The notes beneath the pieces are model-generated. The model saw only the letters and a list, made by a program, of their open reading frames with translations, was not told the origin of the DNA and searched no databases. Positions 8,590 through 15,386 of a DNA stretch of 39,742 nucleotides are shown here, in pieces. This DNA comes from Curtobacterium sp. MCBA15_001 (GTDB lineage Bacteria > Actinomycetota > Actinomycetes > Actinomycetales > Microbacteriaceae): positions 93,003 to 132,744 of the forward strand of contig NZ_MJGI01000012.1 of the NCBI RefSeq assembly GCF_001864835.1, written 5' to 3'. A program made the translations under genes and the position numbers. Each line of letters begins with the position of its first letter. Position 1 is the first letter of the stretch.

Positions 8590-9333
8590 TCACCAGCGTC
8601 CGAGCCGGGCCTGCAGCACGGCCAGCGCCGCCGGACCCGCCGTCGAGGTGCGCAGGACCGTGTCGCCCAGCCGGACCCGCACAGCGCCCGCCGACGACAG
8701 TCGATCGAGCTCGGACCCGTCGATGCCGCCCTCTGGTCCCACGACGAGGGCGATGGACGTGGCGCCCGCCGGGGGCTCCCAGGTCGCCAGACGGTCGGTG
8801 GCCGTGGGGTCGAGCACCAGGTACACGGTGTCGGGCGAGGACGACGCGGACGCAGCGAGCGCCGCCGTGGTCGCCGGTCCGGACACCGCGGGCACCCGCG
8901 CACGGATCGCCTGCTTGGCGGCTTCCTGCACGATCGCCTGCCAGCGGGCGCGCCCCTTGGCGACCTTGGGACCGTCCCACCGCGAGACACTGCGTGCGGC
9001 CGACCACGGGACGACGGCGTCGACCCCGATCTCCGTCGCGGCCTGCACCGCCATCTCGTCGCGACCGCCCTTGGCCAGGGCCTGGACGAGCGTGAGCGAC
9101 GGCACCGGCATCTCGGACACGTCGACCGCGGCGACCCGCAGCGTCAGCGTGTCGCGGCCGACCGTCTCGACGGCGCCCGTCACGACCACGCCGGCACCGT
9201 CGGACAGCCGCAGGGTCTCCCCCTCGCGGACGCGCGCCACCGTGACGGCGTGCCGCCCCTCGGCACCGTCGAGCGCGACGGCGTCCCCCACGGTCACACC
9301 GTCGAGGGCCCCGACCAGGTAGAGCGACGCCAT
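8590..9333 (-). CDS. rsmE: 16S rRNA (uracil(1498)-N3)-methyltransferase RsmE
   Basis: SPOUT-family methyltransferase that uses S-adenosylmethionine to methylate N3 of U1498 in 16S rRNA; 247 aa. The N-terminal PUA-like domain is at about 1-75. The C-terminal knotted domain has KGGRDEMAVQAATEIGV, the cofactor loop LVVGPEGGIDGSEL and the terminal LRTSTAGPAALAVLQ. The ATG at 9333 overlaps the dnaJ stop as TGATG, giving translational coupling. A rsmE gene after dnaJ is common in actinobacteria. Confidence 0.96.
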   Translation of the reverse strand: MASLYLVGALDGVTVGDAVALDGAEGRHAVTVARVREGETLRLSDGAGVVVTGAVETVGRDTLTLRVAAVDVSEMPVPSLTLVQALAKGGRDEMAVQAATEIGVDAVVPWSAARSVSRWDGPKVAKGRARWQAIVQEAAKQAIRARVPAVSGPATTAALAASASSSPDTVYLVLDPTATDRLATWEPPAGATSIALVVGPEGGIDGSELDRLSSAGAVRVRLGDTVLRTSTAGPAALAVLQARLGRW

Positions 9334-10445
9334 CAGAAGTTGAAGAAGCGGTCGCGCAGCTTGCCGAACATCCCCTGCTGGAACCGGGCGAGCTGCGGCG
9401 GGTGCGCCTTGTGCGACTTCGCCAGCTGTTCGACGAGACCGCGCTCCTTGTGCGAGAGCTTGGTGGGCGTGACGACCTGCACGCCGACCCGCAGGTCGCC
9501 ACGGCCGCTGCCGCGCAGCTTGGTCACGCCGCGGTCCTTGAGCACGAGCACGTCGGCGCTCTGCACGCCCGGCCGGATCTCGAGCTCGACCGGGCCGTCG
9601 AGCCCGTCGATGGTCGTCGTGGTGCCGAGGACGGCGTCGGTCATCGCGACCTCGAGCGTGGCGAGCAGGTCGTCCCCGTCGCGGCTGAAGACGTCGTGGT
9701 GCCGGACCCGGATCTCCAGGTACAGGTCACCGGCGGGCCCACCGGCGGGGCCGACCTCGCCCTGACCCGGCATCTGCAGGCGCAGCCCCGAGTCGACACC
9801 GGCCGGCACGTCGACCGGGATGGTCCGACGGGCGCGCACGCGGCCCTGGCCCTGGCAGGTCGGGCACGGGTTCGGGATGACGGTGCCGTGGCCGCGGCAG
9901 GTGCCGCAGGGAGCGCTCGTGACGACGTTGCCGAGGAGCGAGCGGACCTGGCGCTGGATGCTGCCGGTGCCGCCGCAGATGTCGCACGTGCGCGGGCTGG
10001 TGCCCGGCGCGCAGCACGAGCCGCCGCAGGTCTCGCAGAGCACGGCCGTGTCGACCTCGACGTCCTTGTGCGTGCCGAAGACGACCTCGTCCAGGTCGAC
10101 CTCGATCCGGAGCAGGGCGTCCTGCCCACGCTCGGCCCGGCTGCGCGGACCGCTGCCGCGCCCGCCCGCGCCGCCCCCGCCGAAGAAGGCGTCGAAGATG
10201 TCGCTGAACCCGCCGGCGCCGCCGCCGAAGGGGCTGTCGGCCGAGGGGCCGGCGTCGTACCGTCGCCGCTGTTCGGGGTCGCTCAGCACGTCGTACGCGT
10301 GCGTCACGTCCTTGAAGCGTTCGGCGGCGTCCGGGCTCGGGTTCACGTCGGGGTGGAGCTCGCGAGCGAGTCGGCGGTACGCCTTCTTGATGTCGGCGTC
10401 GGCCGCGTCGCGCGGGACACCGAGGACGTCGTAGTGGTCTGCCAC
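9333..10445 (-). CDS. dnaJ: Chaperone protein DnaJ
   Basis: Type I Hsp40 co-chaperone of 370 aa that stimulates DnaK. The J domain (1-70) has the HPD motif in RRLARELHPDVNP. A Gly/Phe-rich stretch (about 75-115) and a four-repeat zinc domain (about 140-205) follow. The first zinc repeat reads CETCGGSCCAPG, with two cysteines where many homologues have Gly-Ala; I recall this variant as common in related Micrococcales. The C-terminal substrate domain ends near PPQLARFQQGMFGKLRD. The GTG at 10445 has GAGG five bases upstream, which decides the start. Its position next to hrcA identifies the DnaJ2-type copy. Confidence 0.96.
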   Translation of the reverse strand: MADHYDVLGVPRDAADADIKKAYRRLARELHPDVNPSPDAAERFKDVTHAYDVLSDPEQRRRYDAGPSADSPFGGGAGGFSDIFDAFFGGGGAGGRGSGPRSRAERGQDALLRIEVDLDEVVFGTHKDVEVDTAVLCETCGGSCCAPGTSPRTCDICGGTGSIQRQVRSLLGNVVTSAPCGTCRGHGTVIPNPCPTCQGQGRVRARRTIPVDVPAGVDSGLRLQMPGQGEVGPAGGPAGDLYLEIRVRHHDVFSRDGDDLLATLEVAMTDAVLGTTTTIDGLDGPVELEIRPGVQSADVLVLKDRGVTKLRGSGRGDLRVGVQVVTPTKLSHKERGLVEQLAKSHKAHPPQLARFQQGMFGKLRDRFFNF

Positions 10446-10484
10446 GTGTTCCTCAGGAGGTTTCGTCGGTCGTGTGGATGGATC

Positions 10485-10508
10485 GGTCTGGAGGCCCGGG
10501 GTGCGTCC
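10485..10508 (+). repeat. Copy of dispersed intergenic GGAGGC motif (variant 2)
   Basis: GGTCTGGAGGCCCGGGGTGC followed by GTCC, in the 93-nt gap between the hrcA stop and the dnaJ start. It is closely similar to the copy at 26251 (GGTCTGGAGGCGCGGCGCAC, then GTCC). The gap also holds the dnaJ ribosome-binding site; no strong hairpin is seen. Confidence 0.5.
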
Positions 10509-10538
10509 GGTGGTCGGCACCGGTTGCGGGGGCGGTCG

Positions 10539-11561
10539 TCAATTCTCTCCGAGCAGCCTGGACAGGTACCGCGCGACCGCACGGACCGCGGCCATGTTGG
10601 AGCCGTAGTCCATGCGGGTCGGGCCGAGGACGCCGAGTCGGGCGACCTCACCGCCCGCGGCGAGGTACCCGCCGGCCACGATGCTGGTGGCGTCGAGACC
10701 GTACTCGGCGTTCTCGACGCCGATCCGTGCCGTGACGGCCGCGTCGTCGAGCTGCATCTCCCCGAACAACCGGAGCAGGGTCACTTGTTCCTCGATCGCT
10801 TCGAGGACCGGGAACAGGCCACCGGAGAAGTCGGACTCGCTCTTGGCCAGGTTGGCGGCGCCGGCCATCAGCAGTCGGTCCTGTCGCCCGGAGCCGACCT
10901 GCTCGATGAGGGTCGCCACGACGACCCCGGCGAGGGTCTGCGACGCCGGGCGGATCTGCGCGGGCACGGCCCGGAGCGCCGTGGGGACGTCGGTGAGCAG
11001 GAGCCCGACCGCAGCGCCGTTGAGCACCGCGCGGAGCTCGACCAGGGCGGACTCGTCGAGCTCGACGTCGGTCTCCACCACGCGCTGTTCGACCCGGGCG
11101 GTGTCGGTGATGAGCACCACCATCAGCCGGGTGTCGCCGAGGCGGACGAGTTCGACGTGCTGCACCCGGGCGCGCACCATCGACGGGTACTGCACCAGGG
11201 CGACCTGGTTCGTCAGCTGGCTGAGCAGCCGGACCGTGCGGCTGAGGACGTCGTCGAGGTCGTTCGACGCCCCGAGGAAGGTCTCGATGGCCTGCCGCTG
11301 CGCGCTGGAGAGCGGCCGGGCGGCGGCCAGGTGGTCGACGAAGAGCCGGTACCCCTTGTCGGTGGGCACCCGCCCGGACGAGGTGTGCGGCGCGATGATG
11401 AGCTGCTCGTCCTCGAGCAGGGCCATGTCGTTGCGGATGGTCGCCGCGCTGACGCCGAACGCGTGGCGCTCGACGATCGTCTTCGACCCGACCGGTTCGC
11501 GCGACGCGACGTAGTCCCGCACGATGGCCTTGAGGACCTCGAGGGAGCGTTCACTGACCAC
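10539..11561 (-). CDS. hrcA: Heat-inducible transcription repressor HrcA
   Basis: Repressor of class I heat-shock genes, 340 aa. It binds CIRCE operators and is kept active by GroEL. The N-terminal winged helix (about 1-75) includes GSKTIVERHAFGVSAATIRND and the SSGRVPTDKGYRLFVD segment. The remaining HrcA domain is complete and ends in RYLSRLLGEN. The start is GTG at 11561 (VVSERSLEVL), with AAAGGGG a few bases upstream. A canonical CIRCE lies 22 nt before it, so the gene is autoregulated. It heads the chain that includes dnaJ. Confidence 0.97.
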   Translation of the reverse strand: MVSERSLEVLKAIVRDYVASREPVGSKTIVERHAFGVSAATIRNDMALLEDEQLIIAPHTSSGRVPTDKGYRLFVDHLAAARPLSSAQRQAIETFLGASNDLDDVLSRTVRLLSQLTNQVALVQYPSMVRARVQHVELVRLGDTRLMVVLITDTARVEQRVVETDVELDESALVELRAVLNGAAVGLLLTDVPTALRAVPAQIRPASQTLAGVVVATLIEQVGSGRQDRLLMAGAANLAKSESDFSGGLFPVLEAIEEQVTLLRLFGEMQLDDAAVTARIGVENAEYGLDATSIVAGGYLAAGGEVARLGVLGPTRMDYGSNMAAVRAVARYLSRLLGEN

Positions 11562-11582
11562 CGGGACCCCTTTCCGTTCGTG

Positions 11583-11609
11583 TTGGCACTCGGACCTGTC
11601 GAGTGCTGA
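11583..11609 (-). promoter_or_regulatory. CIRCE operator (HrcA binding site)
   Basis: The inverted repeat TTGGCACTC (11583-11591), nine-base spacer and GAGTGCTGA (11601-11609) differs from the consensus TTAGCACTC-N9-GAGTGCTAA at one base per arm. It sits between a TAGGAT -10 box and the hrcA start. It is the only CIRCE seen in the window. Confidence 0.96.
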
Positions 11610-11614
11610 TCCTA
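11609..11614 (-). promoter_or_regulatory. Candidate hrcA -10 box
   Basis: TAGGAT on the minus strand abuts CIRCE, so the predicted transcription start lies inside the operator, the usual arrangement for repression by HrcA. The corresponding -35 (GTCGGC or TGTCGG) is weak. Confidence 0.45.
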
Positions 11615-11657
11615 CGCCGGAGCACCGACGTGCCGACACTTCTCCACACCGCCTCGG

Positions 11658-11663
11658 TACGCT
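11658..11663 (+). promoter_or_regulatory. Candidate leaderless -10 box of the DUF4870 gene
   Basis: TACGCT is followed by seven bases and then the ATG at 11671. No Shine-Dalgarno is present. The divergent hrcA promoter is about 45 bp away. Confidence 0.5.
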
Positions 11664-11670
11664 GTCGCGC

Positions 11671-12078
11671 ATGAGCTACGGACAGCCGCCGAACGGACCC
11701 CAGGGCTACGGACAGCAGCCCGGCGGGCCCCAGTACCAGCCGCCCCAGCCGATGTCGCCCGAGGACCAGCGCCTCTGGGCGACGCTGACGCACGTCGGCA
11801 TCAACTTCTTCGGCTTCGTCGCCCCGTTGGTCGCCTACTTCGTGCTGCGTGACCGCGGCCAGTTCGTCCGCGAACACTCCCGCGTCGCGCTGAACTTCTC
11901 CATCACGATGGCCATCGCCGACGCGGTCGGGGTCATCACGAGCTGGCTCGGGATCGGGCTGCTCATCATCCTCGCCGTACGCGTGGTGACGATCGTCTTC
12001 ACCGTCATGGCCGCGCTCTCCGCCAACCGCGGGCAGTTCCACCGGTACCCGCTGTCGATCGAGTTCGTGAAGAACTAG
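11671..12078 (+). CDS. DUF4870 domain-containing membrane protein
   Basis: Small membrane protein of 135 aa matching the DUF4870/Tic20-like family; no biochemical role is known. Residues 1-28 are a Gly/Pro/Gln-rich cytoplasmic stretch. SPEDQRLWATLTHVG leads into a first helix (about 42-60), REHSRVALNFSITM is the usual conserved loop, and two more hydrophobic segments cover about 70-110. The C-terminus ends in RYPLSIEFVKN. It is divergent from hrcA and convergent with hemW; its TAG stop overlaps the hemW TAG in a CTAG palindrome. ATG at 11671 fits the leaderless -10 box. Confidence 0.88.
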   Translation: MSYGQPPNGPQGYGQQPGGPQYQPPQPMSPEDQRLWATLTHVGINFFGFVAPLVAYFVLRDRGQFVREHSRVALNFSITMAIADAVGVITSWLGIGLLIILAVRVVTIVFTVMAALSANRGQFHRYPLSIEFVKN

Positions 12079-13307
12079 TCGAGCAGCTCCCGCACGACGG
12101 CGTCGGCGAGCAGCCGACCCTGCAGCGTCAGCTCGAGCCGGCCTGGCGTGCCGGGCCGGCCGAGGGCACTGCGGCCGTCCACGAGACCGCGTGCGATGAG
12201 CCCGGCGACCCGGCCCCGGGCCTCCTGGCGGAGGTCCGCGGTCGTGAGCTCCCCCCGCACCCGCGCGGCCAGCAGCACGCGCTCGACGTACCGGGTCTCG
12301 TCGTCGATGGTCTCGCGACCGGCGGCCGGGGACTCGTCGGCGAGCACCCGGTTGGCGTACGCGGCCGGGTGCTTCACGTTCCACCACCGGGTGCCGGCGA
12401 CGCTGGAGTGGGCTCCGGGGCCGATGCCCCACCAGTCGTGGCCCTTCCAGTAGGACAGGTTGTGCCGACTGGCGTGCTCGTCGCCCTTCGCCCAGTTCGA
12501 CACCTCGTACCAGCCGTACCCGGCGTCCCCGAGGACCTGGTCCGCCAGTTCGTACATGTCGGCGGCCAGGTCGTCGTCCGGCGCGGGGAGCTCGCCACGG
12601 GACACGGCCCGACCCATCGCGGTGCCGTCCTCGACGATGAGCGAGTACGCGGACACGTGGTCCGGCTCGCAGGCCAGAGCGGCGTCGAGCGAGGTGCGCC
12701 AGTCGTCGAGGGACTCCCCCGGGGTCGAGTAGATGAGGTCGAGCGACACGTCGAGGCCCTGCTGCTTCGCCAGGTCCACCACGAGCGGCACCCGGGCCGG
12801 TTCGTGCGTGCGGTCCAGCGTCGCGAGGACGTGTGGCACCGCGGACTGCATGCCGTAGCTGAGGCGTGTGAACCCCGCTGCGCGGAGCGTCTCGAGCGCG
12901 GAAGCGTCCACCGAGTCCGGGTTCGCCTCGGTCGTGACCTCGGCACCGGGCAGGATCCCCCAGGTGTCGTCGATCGCCCGCAGGATCATCGCCAGGTCGC
13001 TCGCCGGCAGCATCGTCGGGGTGCCTCCGCCGAAGAACACCGTCGAGACCGGACGACGCGGCACCCCCGAGCGGTCGAGGACGGATGCGGCCCATGCGAT
13101 CTCACGCACGGCGTGCCCGGCGTAGTCGTCGCGCCGGACGCCGCGGAGCTCCGACGCCGTGTACGTGTTGAAGTCGCAGTAGCCGCACCGGACCCGGCAG
13201 AACGGCACGTGCACGTAGACGCCGAAGGGCACGTCCCCCGCATCGGGCCGCGGGACGAGGAGGCCGTCTGCGGGAGCCGGATCAGCGATCGGGAGAGCAC
13301 TCGGCAT
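12075..13307 (-). CDS. hemW: Radical SAM heme chaperone HemW
   Basis: Radical S-adenosylmethionine protein of 410 aa, formerly annotated as oxygen-independent coproporphyrinogen III oxidase and now regarded as a heme chaperone. The iron-sulphur motif is C37-x3-C41-x2-C44 (FCRVRCGYC) after YVHVPF, followed by FFGGGTPTML. The HemN C-terminal domain ends in LTLQGRLLADAVVRELL. ATG at 13307 is chosen because GACAAT sits seven bases upstream; ATG at 13316 is the alternative. Gene order lepA-hemW-hrcA is conserved in actinobacteria, although here three short genes separate hemW from lepA. Confidence 0.94.
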   Translation of the reverse strand: MPSALPIADPAPADGLLVPRPDAGDVPFGVYVHVPFCRVRCGYCDFNTYTASELRGVRRDDYAGHAVREIAWAASVLDRSGVPRRPVSTVFFGGGTPTMLPASDLAMILRAIDDTWGILPGAEVTTEANPDSVDASALETLRAAGFTRLSYGMQSAVPHVLATLDRTHEPARVPLVVDLAKQQGLDVSLDLIYSTPGESLDDWRTSLDAALACEPDHVSAYSLIVEDGTAMGRAVSRGELPAPDDDLAADMYELADQVLGDAGYGWYEVSNWAKGDEHASRHNLSYWKGHDWWGIGPGAHSSVAGTRWWNVKHPAAYANRVLADESPAAGRETIDDETRYVERVLLAARVRGELTTADLRQEARGRVAGLIARGLVDGRSALGRPGTPGRLELTLQGRLLADAVVRELLD

Positions 13308-13314
13308 GGACTCC

Positions 13315-13329
13315 ATTGTCCGCCATGAT
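13315..13329. promoter_or_regulatory. Overlapping divergent leaderless -10 boxes (hemW / HAD)
   Basis: GACAAT on the minus strand (13315-13320) ends seven bases before the hemW ATG. CATGAT on the plus strand (13324-13329) ends six bases before the HAD ATG. The two start codons are only 28 bp apart, so any -35 regions must lie in the opposing gene. Both hexamers match only the A2 and T6 core positions. Confidence 0.4.
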
Positions 13330-13335
13330 GGAGCC

Positions 13336-14043
13336 ATGGAGCACCACCCCGTCCCGACCACGGTGCTGTGGGACATCGACGGCACCCTCGTCCGCAACGC
13401 CGTCTCCCCGGGCAACCTGTACCACCAGGCGCTCGAGCGTGCCATGGGCCAGGAGCTCCCCCAGCTCGTCGGACACCAGCACGGCCGCACCGACGCCGGC
13501 ATCATCGCCGAACACGTCCGTGCCCACGAACTCGGTGACGAGGTCATCCCGCTCGTCAGCCGTCACCTGCGCGACCTGTCCGAGGAACGGCACCGCTCGG
13601 GTGAGCACCGTGTCGCCGCTCCCGGGGCCGCTGCGCTGGTGGCCCGGTTCGCCGGGCTCGGCTGGCGGAACGGACTGCTCACCGGCAACTCGGCGTTCCG
13701 CGCCCGGGTGAAGCTGTCCGGCGCCGGGTTCGACGTCGACGCGTTCGACTGGGACCACTCGTACTTCGGGGACGAGGCCGTCGAGCGCGCCGGGGTCACC
13801 GCCCTGGCTGCCGCGGACCTGGCCGGCACGCGGGCCGTCATCGTCGGGGACACCCCGCGTGACGGTGAAGCCGCGGACGCCGTCGGGATCCCGTTCCTGG
13901 CGGTGGCGACCGGTGTCTACGACGTCGATGCCCTGCGGCGCACGAACGCCGTCGCGATCGCCCGGGACTGCGTCGCCGACGCAGCGCTCATCGAGGACGC
14001 GATCGCCGCGCTGCCGCCGCTCCGCCCCGCAGACGACGACTAG
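13336..14043 (+). CDS. HAD-family hydrolase, phosphoglycolate-phosphatase-like
   Basis: Haloacid dehalogenase superfamily phosphatase of 235 aa. Motif I WDIDGTLVR supplies nucleophile D13 and acid D15, motif II is LLTGNS, and motif IV VIVGDTPRDGEAA provides the metal ligands. A helical cap lies between motifs I and II (about 25-95). The substrate is not readable; Gph-like or nucleotide phosphatase activity is possible. ATG at 13336 fits a CATGAT box and leaves the gene non-overlapping with hemW; ATG at 13306 would overlap it. The TAG stop overlaps the stop of the convergent DUF1990 gene through CTAG. Confidence 0.9.
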   Translation: MEHHPVPTTVLWDIDGTLVRNAVSPGNLYHQALERAMGQELPQLVGHQHGRTDAGIIAEHVRAHELGDEVIPLVSRHLRDLSEERHRSGEHRVAAPGAAALVARFAGLGWRNGLLTGNSAFRARVKLSGAGFDVDAFDWDHSYFGDEAVERAGVTALAAADLAGTRAVIVGDTPRDGEAADAVGIPFLAVATGVYDVDALRRTNAVAIARDCVADAALIEDAIAALPPLRPADDD

Positions 14044-14687
14044 TCGCCGCGCAGGGCCGCCAGGTACTGCTCCGCCATCACACGCTGCTGGCGACGGAGC
14101 AGCGGCGCGACGAAGCGCCACTTCGCACTCGCTGGCTGCGAGAACTGCCGGATCTGCAACCACACCGACCCGTCCGCCGTGCGCTCGACGACGAAGGACT
14201 CCTCGCCGGAGAGCGGGTGGCCCTCCAGCGTGCCGTACGCGAAGCCCTTGCGGTCGGCCTCGTCGATGATCGACACGACCCGGACCGGCGCGTGCACGGT
14301 CTGCCCGAAGGCGTGCATCGTCAGCACCGCGCTCGTGCCGGCCGTGACGAGCGGCGTGCCGTCGGCTGAGAACTGCTCGACGCGCGGCGTCCCGATCGAC
14401 GCGGGCTTGATCGGCACGCCCTGCTCGTCGAAGGTGACCGGGTTGTAGCGGACCTCGTCGTCGTCCGGGGCCTGGTCGACGCGGACGCCGATGCCGCTGC
14501 GTTCCTGGATCTGCCAGGTCAGCGCCTGCGTCACGGCGGTCTCGAAGCGCTGGTCACCGTGCCCGATGCGGGCGCGGGACTCCGCCGGCGTGAAGCCCTC
14601 CGGCGGGTACGTCATGAGGTCGGGTGCCTGCGTCGCACCGACCGCTCCGTAGGTCAGGGCGGTCAGGTACCCTCCGCGGCTGCTCAT
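14040..14687 (-). CDS. DUF1990 family protein
   Basis: Protein of 215 aa resembling DUF1990, a family of unknown function found widely in actinobacteria and plants. Recognisable parts are the N-terminal LTYGAVGATQ and PPEGFTPAESRARIGHGDQRFE. The core around RVVSIIDEADRKGFAYGTLEGHPLSGEESFVVE and the C-terminal LLRRQQRVMAEQYLAALR also match. No transmembrane helix or signal peptide is visible. ATG at 14687 is preferred over ATG at 14696 because TACGAT lies seven bases before the former and overlaps the latter. Confidence 0.85.
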   Translation of the reverse strand: MSSRGGYLTALTYGAVGATQAPDLMTYPPEGFTPAESRARIGHGDQRFETAVTQALTWQIQERSGIGVRVDQAPDDDEVRYNPVTFDEQGVPIKPASIGTPRVEQFSADGTPLVTAGTSAVLTMHAFGQTVHAPVRVVSIIDEADRKGFAYGTLEGHPLSGEESFVVERTADGSVWLQIRQFSQPASAKWRFVAPLLRRQQRVMAEQYLAALRGD

Positions 14688-14694
14688 GCGCCCC

Positions 14695-14700
14695 ATCGTA
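14695..14700 (-). promoter_or_regulatory. Candidate leaderless -10 box of the DUF1990 gene
   Basis: TACGAT on the minus strand, seven bases before the ATG at 14687. It is the same hexamer as in front of the HIT gene. Confidence 0.5.
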
Positions 14701-14770
14701 TCGGGGCACGGAGTGCGGATCGAACCCACCGCTGCGCACCGCACGCACGCCGCCGTCCGCATTCCGCGCG

Positions 14771-14792
14771 CCCCGAACGGGAGGCCGTGCCC
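14771..14792 (+). repeat. Partial copy of dispersed GGAGGC motif
   Basis: CCCGAACGGGAGGCCGTGCC lies between the divergent DUF1990 and four-helix protein genes and shares the ACGGGAGGC core with the copies at 1, 17358 and 19339. Confidence 0.4.
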
Positions 14793-14808
14793 GCCCCCGC
14801 CACGCCAC

Positions 14809-14814
14809 TACCGT
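14809..14814 (+). promoter_or_regulatory. Candidate leaderless -10 box of the four-helix protein
   Basis: TACCGT is followed by six bases and then the GTG at 14821. The same hexamer precedes the aminotransferase start at 18645. Confidence 0.45.
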
Positions 14815-14820
14815 TGGGGC

Positions 14821-15309
14821 GTGCCCACGATCGAGACCGCTCGCCGGCGGTCCGTCGACCGCCGGGTCCTCGCGCTCGCGATCCCGACGCTGGCGTCGTT
14901 CGCCGTCGCCACAGCGGCCCGGGTCGCCGTCGACCAGGCGGTCGCCGGGTACGGTTCCCCGACGCGGTACGGCGCGGACACCGGCTCCGGCTGGACGAGC
15001 ATCGACGTCGTCAGCGTGATCGCCGGCCTGGGTGCGACCGCCGCGGCAGCCGGTGTCCTGCTCTTCGGAGCGACCCTCGTCACCGTCGTCCGCCGACACC
15101 ACCACCGACGCCTCACGCTCGTGCTCGGTGGCACCGCCGCAGTCCTGGTGCTCGGCGCCGTGGCCGCCGCGGTGGTGGCGACGTCCGCGAAGGACTTCAC
15201 CACCGTCGCGGACGCATCCCTGCTGCGGACCGCGCTGGCGGGTCTGGCCGTGGCGAGCCTCCCGGCTGTCGCCATGGCCGCACTGCGGACCCACCGCGCC
15301 GCCCGCTGA
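14821..15309 (+). CDS. Four-helix membrane protein of unknown function
   Basis: I do not recognise this 162-aa protein. Four hydrophobic segments are visible at about 20-45, 60-85, 98-121 and 133-155. A basic N-terminus (TARRRSVDRR) and a basic loop RRHHHRR between helices 2 and 3 give a likely N-in, C-in topology. The short loop after helix 1 contains VAGYGSPTRYGAD. GTG at 14821 is the start because the hydrophobic region begins soon after and TACCGT lies six bases upstream. No domain suggests an activity. It is convergent with lepA across a strong hairpin. Confidence 0.75.
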   Translation: MPTIETARRRSVDRRVLALAIPTLASFAVATAARVAVDQAVAGYGSPTRYGADTGSGWTSIDVVSVIAGLGATAAAAGVLLFGATLVTVVRRHHHRRLTLVLGGTAAVLVLGAVAAAVVATSAKDFTTVADASLLRTALAGLAVASLPAVAMAALRTHRAAR

Positions 15310-15317
15310 CCGGTCTG

Positions 15318-15353
15318 GGAAAGCGACAGTGCTCTGCGAAAGCGACAGTGCTC
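15318..15353 (+). repeat. 19-nt-spaced direct repeat GAAAGCGACAGTGCTC
   Basis: GAAAGCGACAGTGCTC occurs at 15319-15334 and again at 15338-15353. The second copy is the left arm of the terminator at 15336-15385, so the word is present three times (two direct, one inverted). Confidence 0.8.
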
Positions 15354-15385
15354 GGCCGGATCCCGGCCGAGCACTGTCGCTTCGC
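15336..15385. terminator. Bidirectional terminator between the four-helix gene and lepA
   Basis: A 20-bp perfect stem (15340-15359 with 15363-15382) and an ATC loop, extended by three pairs after a one-base bulge. It starts two bases past the lepA stop on the minus strand and serves both converging genes. Confidence 0.92.
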
Positions 15386-15386
15386 G

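Noticed and set aside
14700..14770. Possible tRNA suggested by a GATCGAACCC-like stretch
   Set aside because: No acceptor, D or anticodon stems can be drawn around it, and no CCA-compatible end is present.
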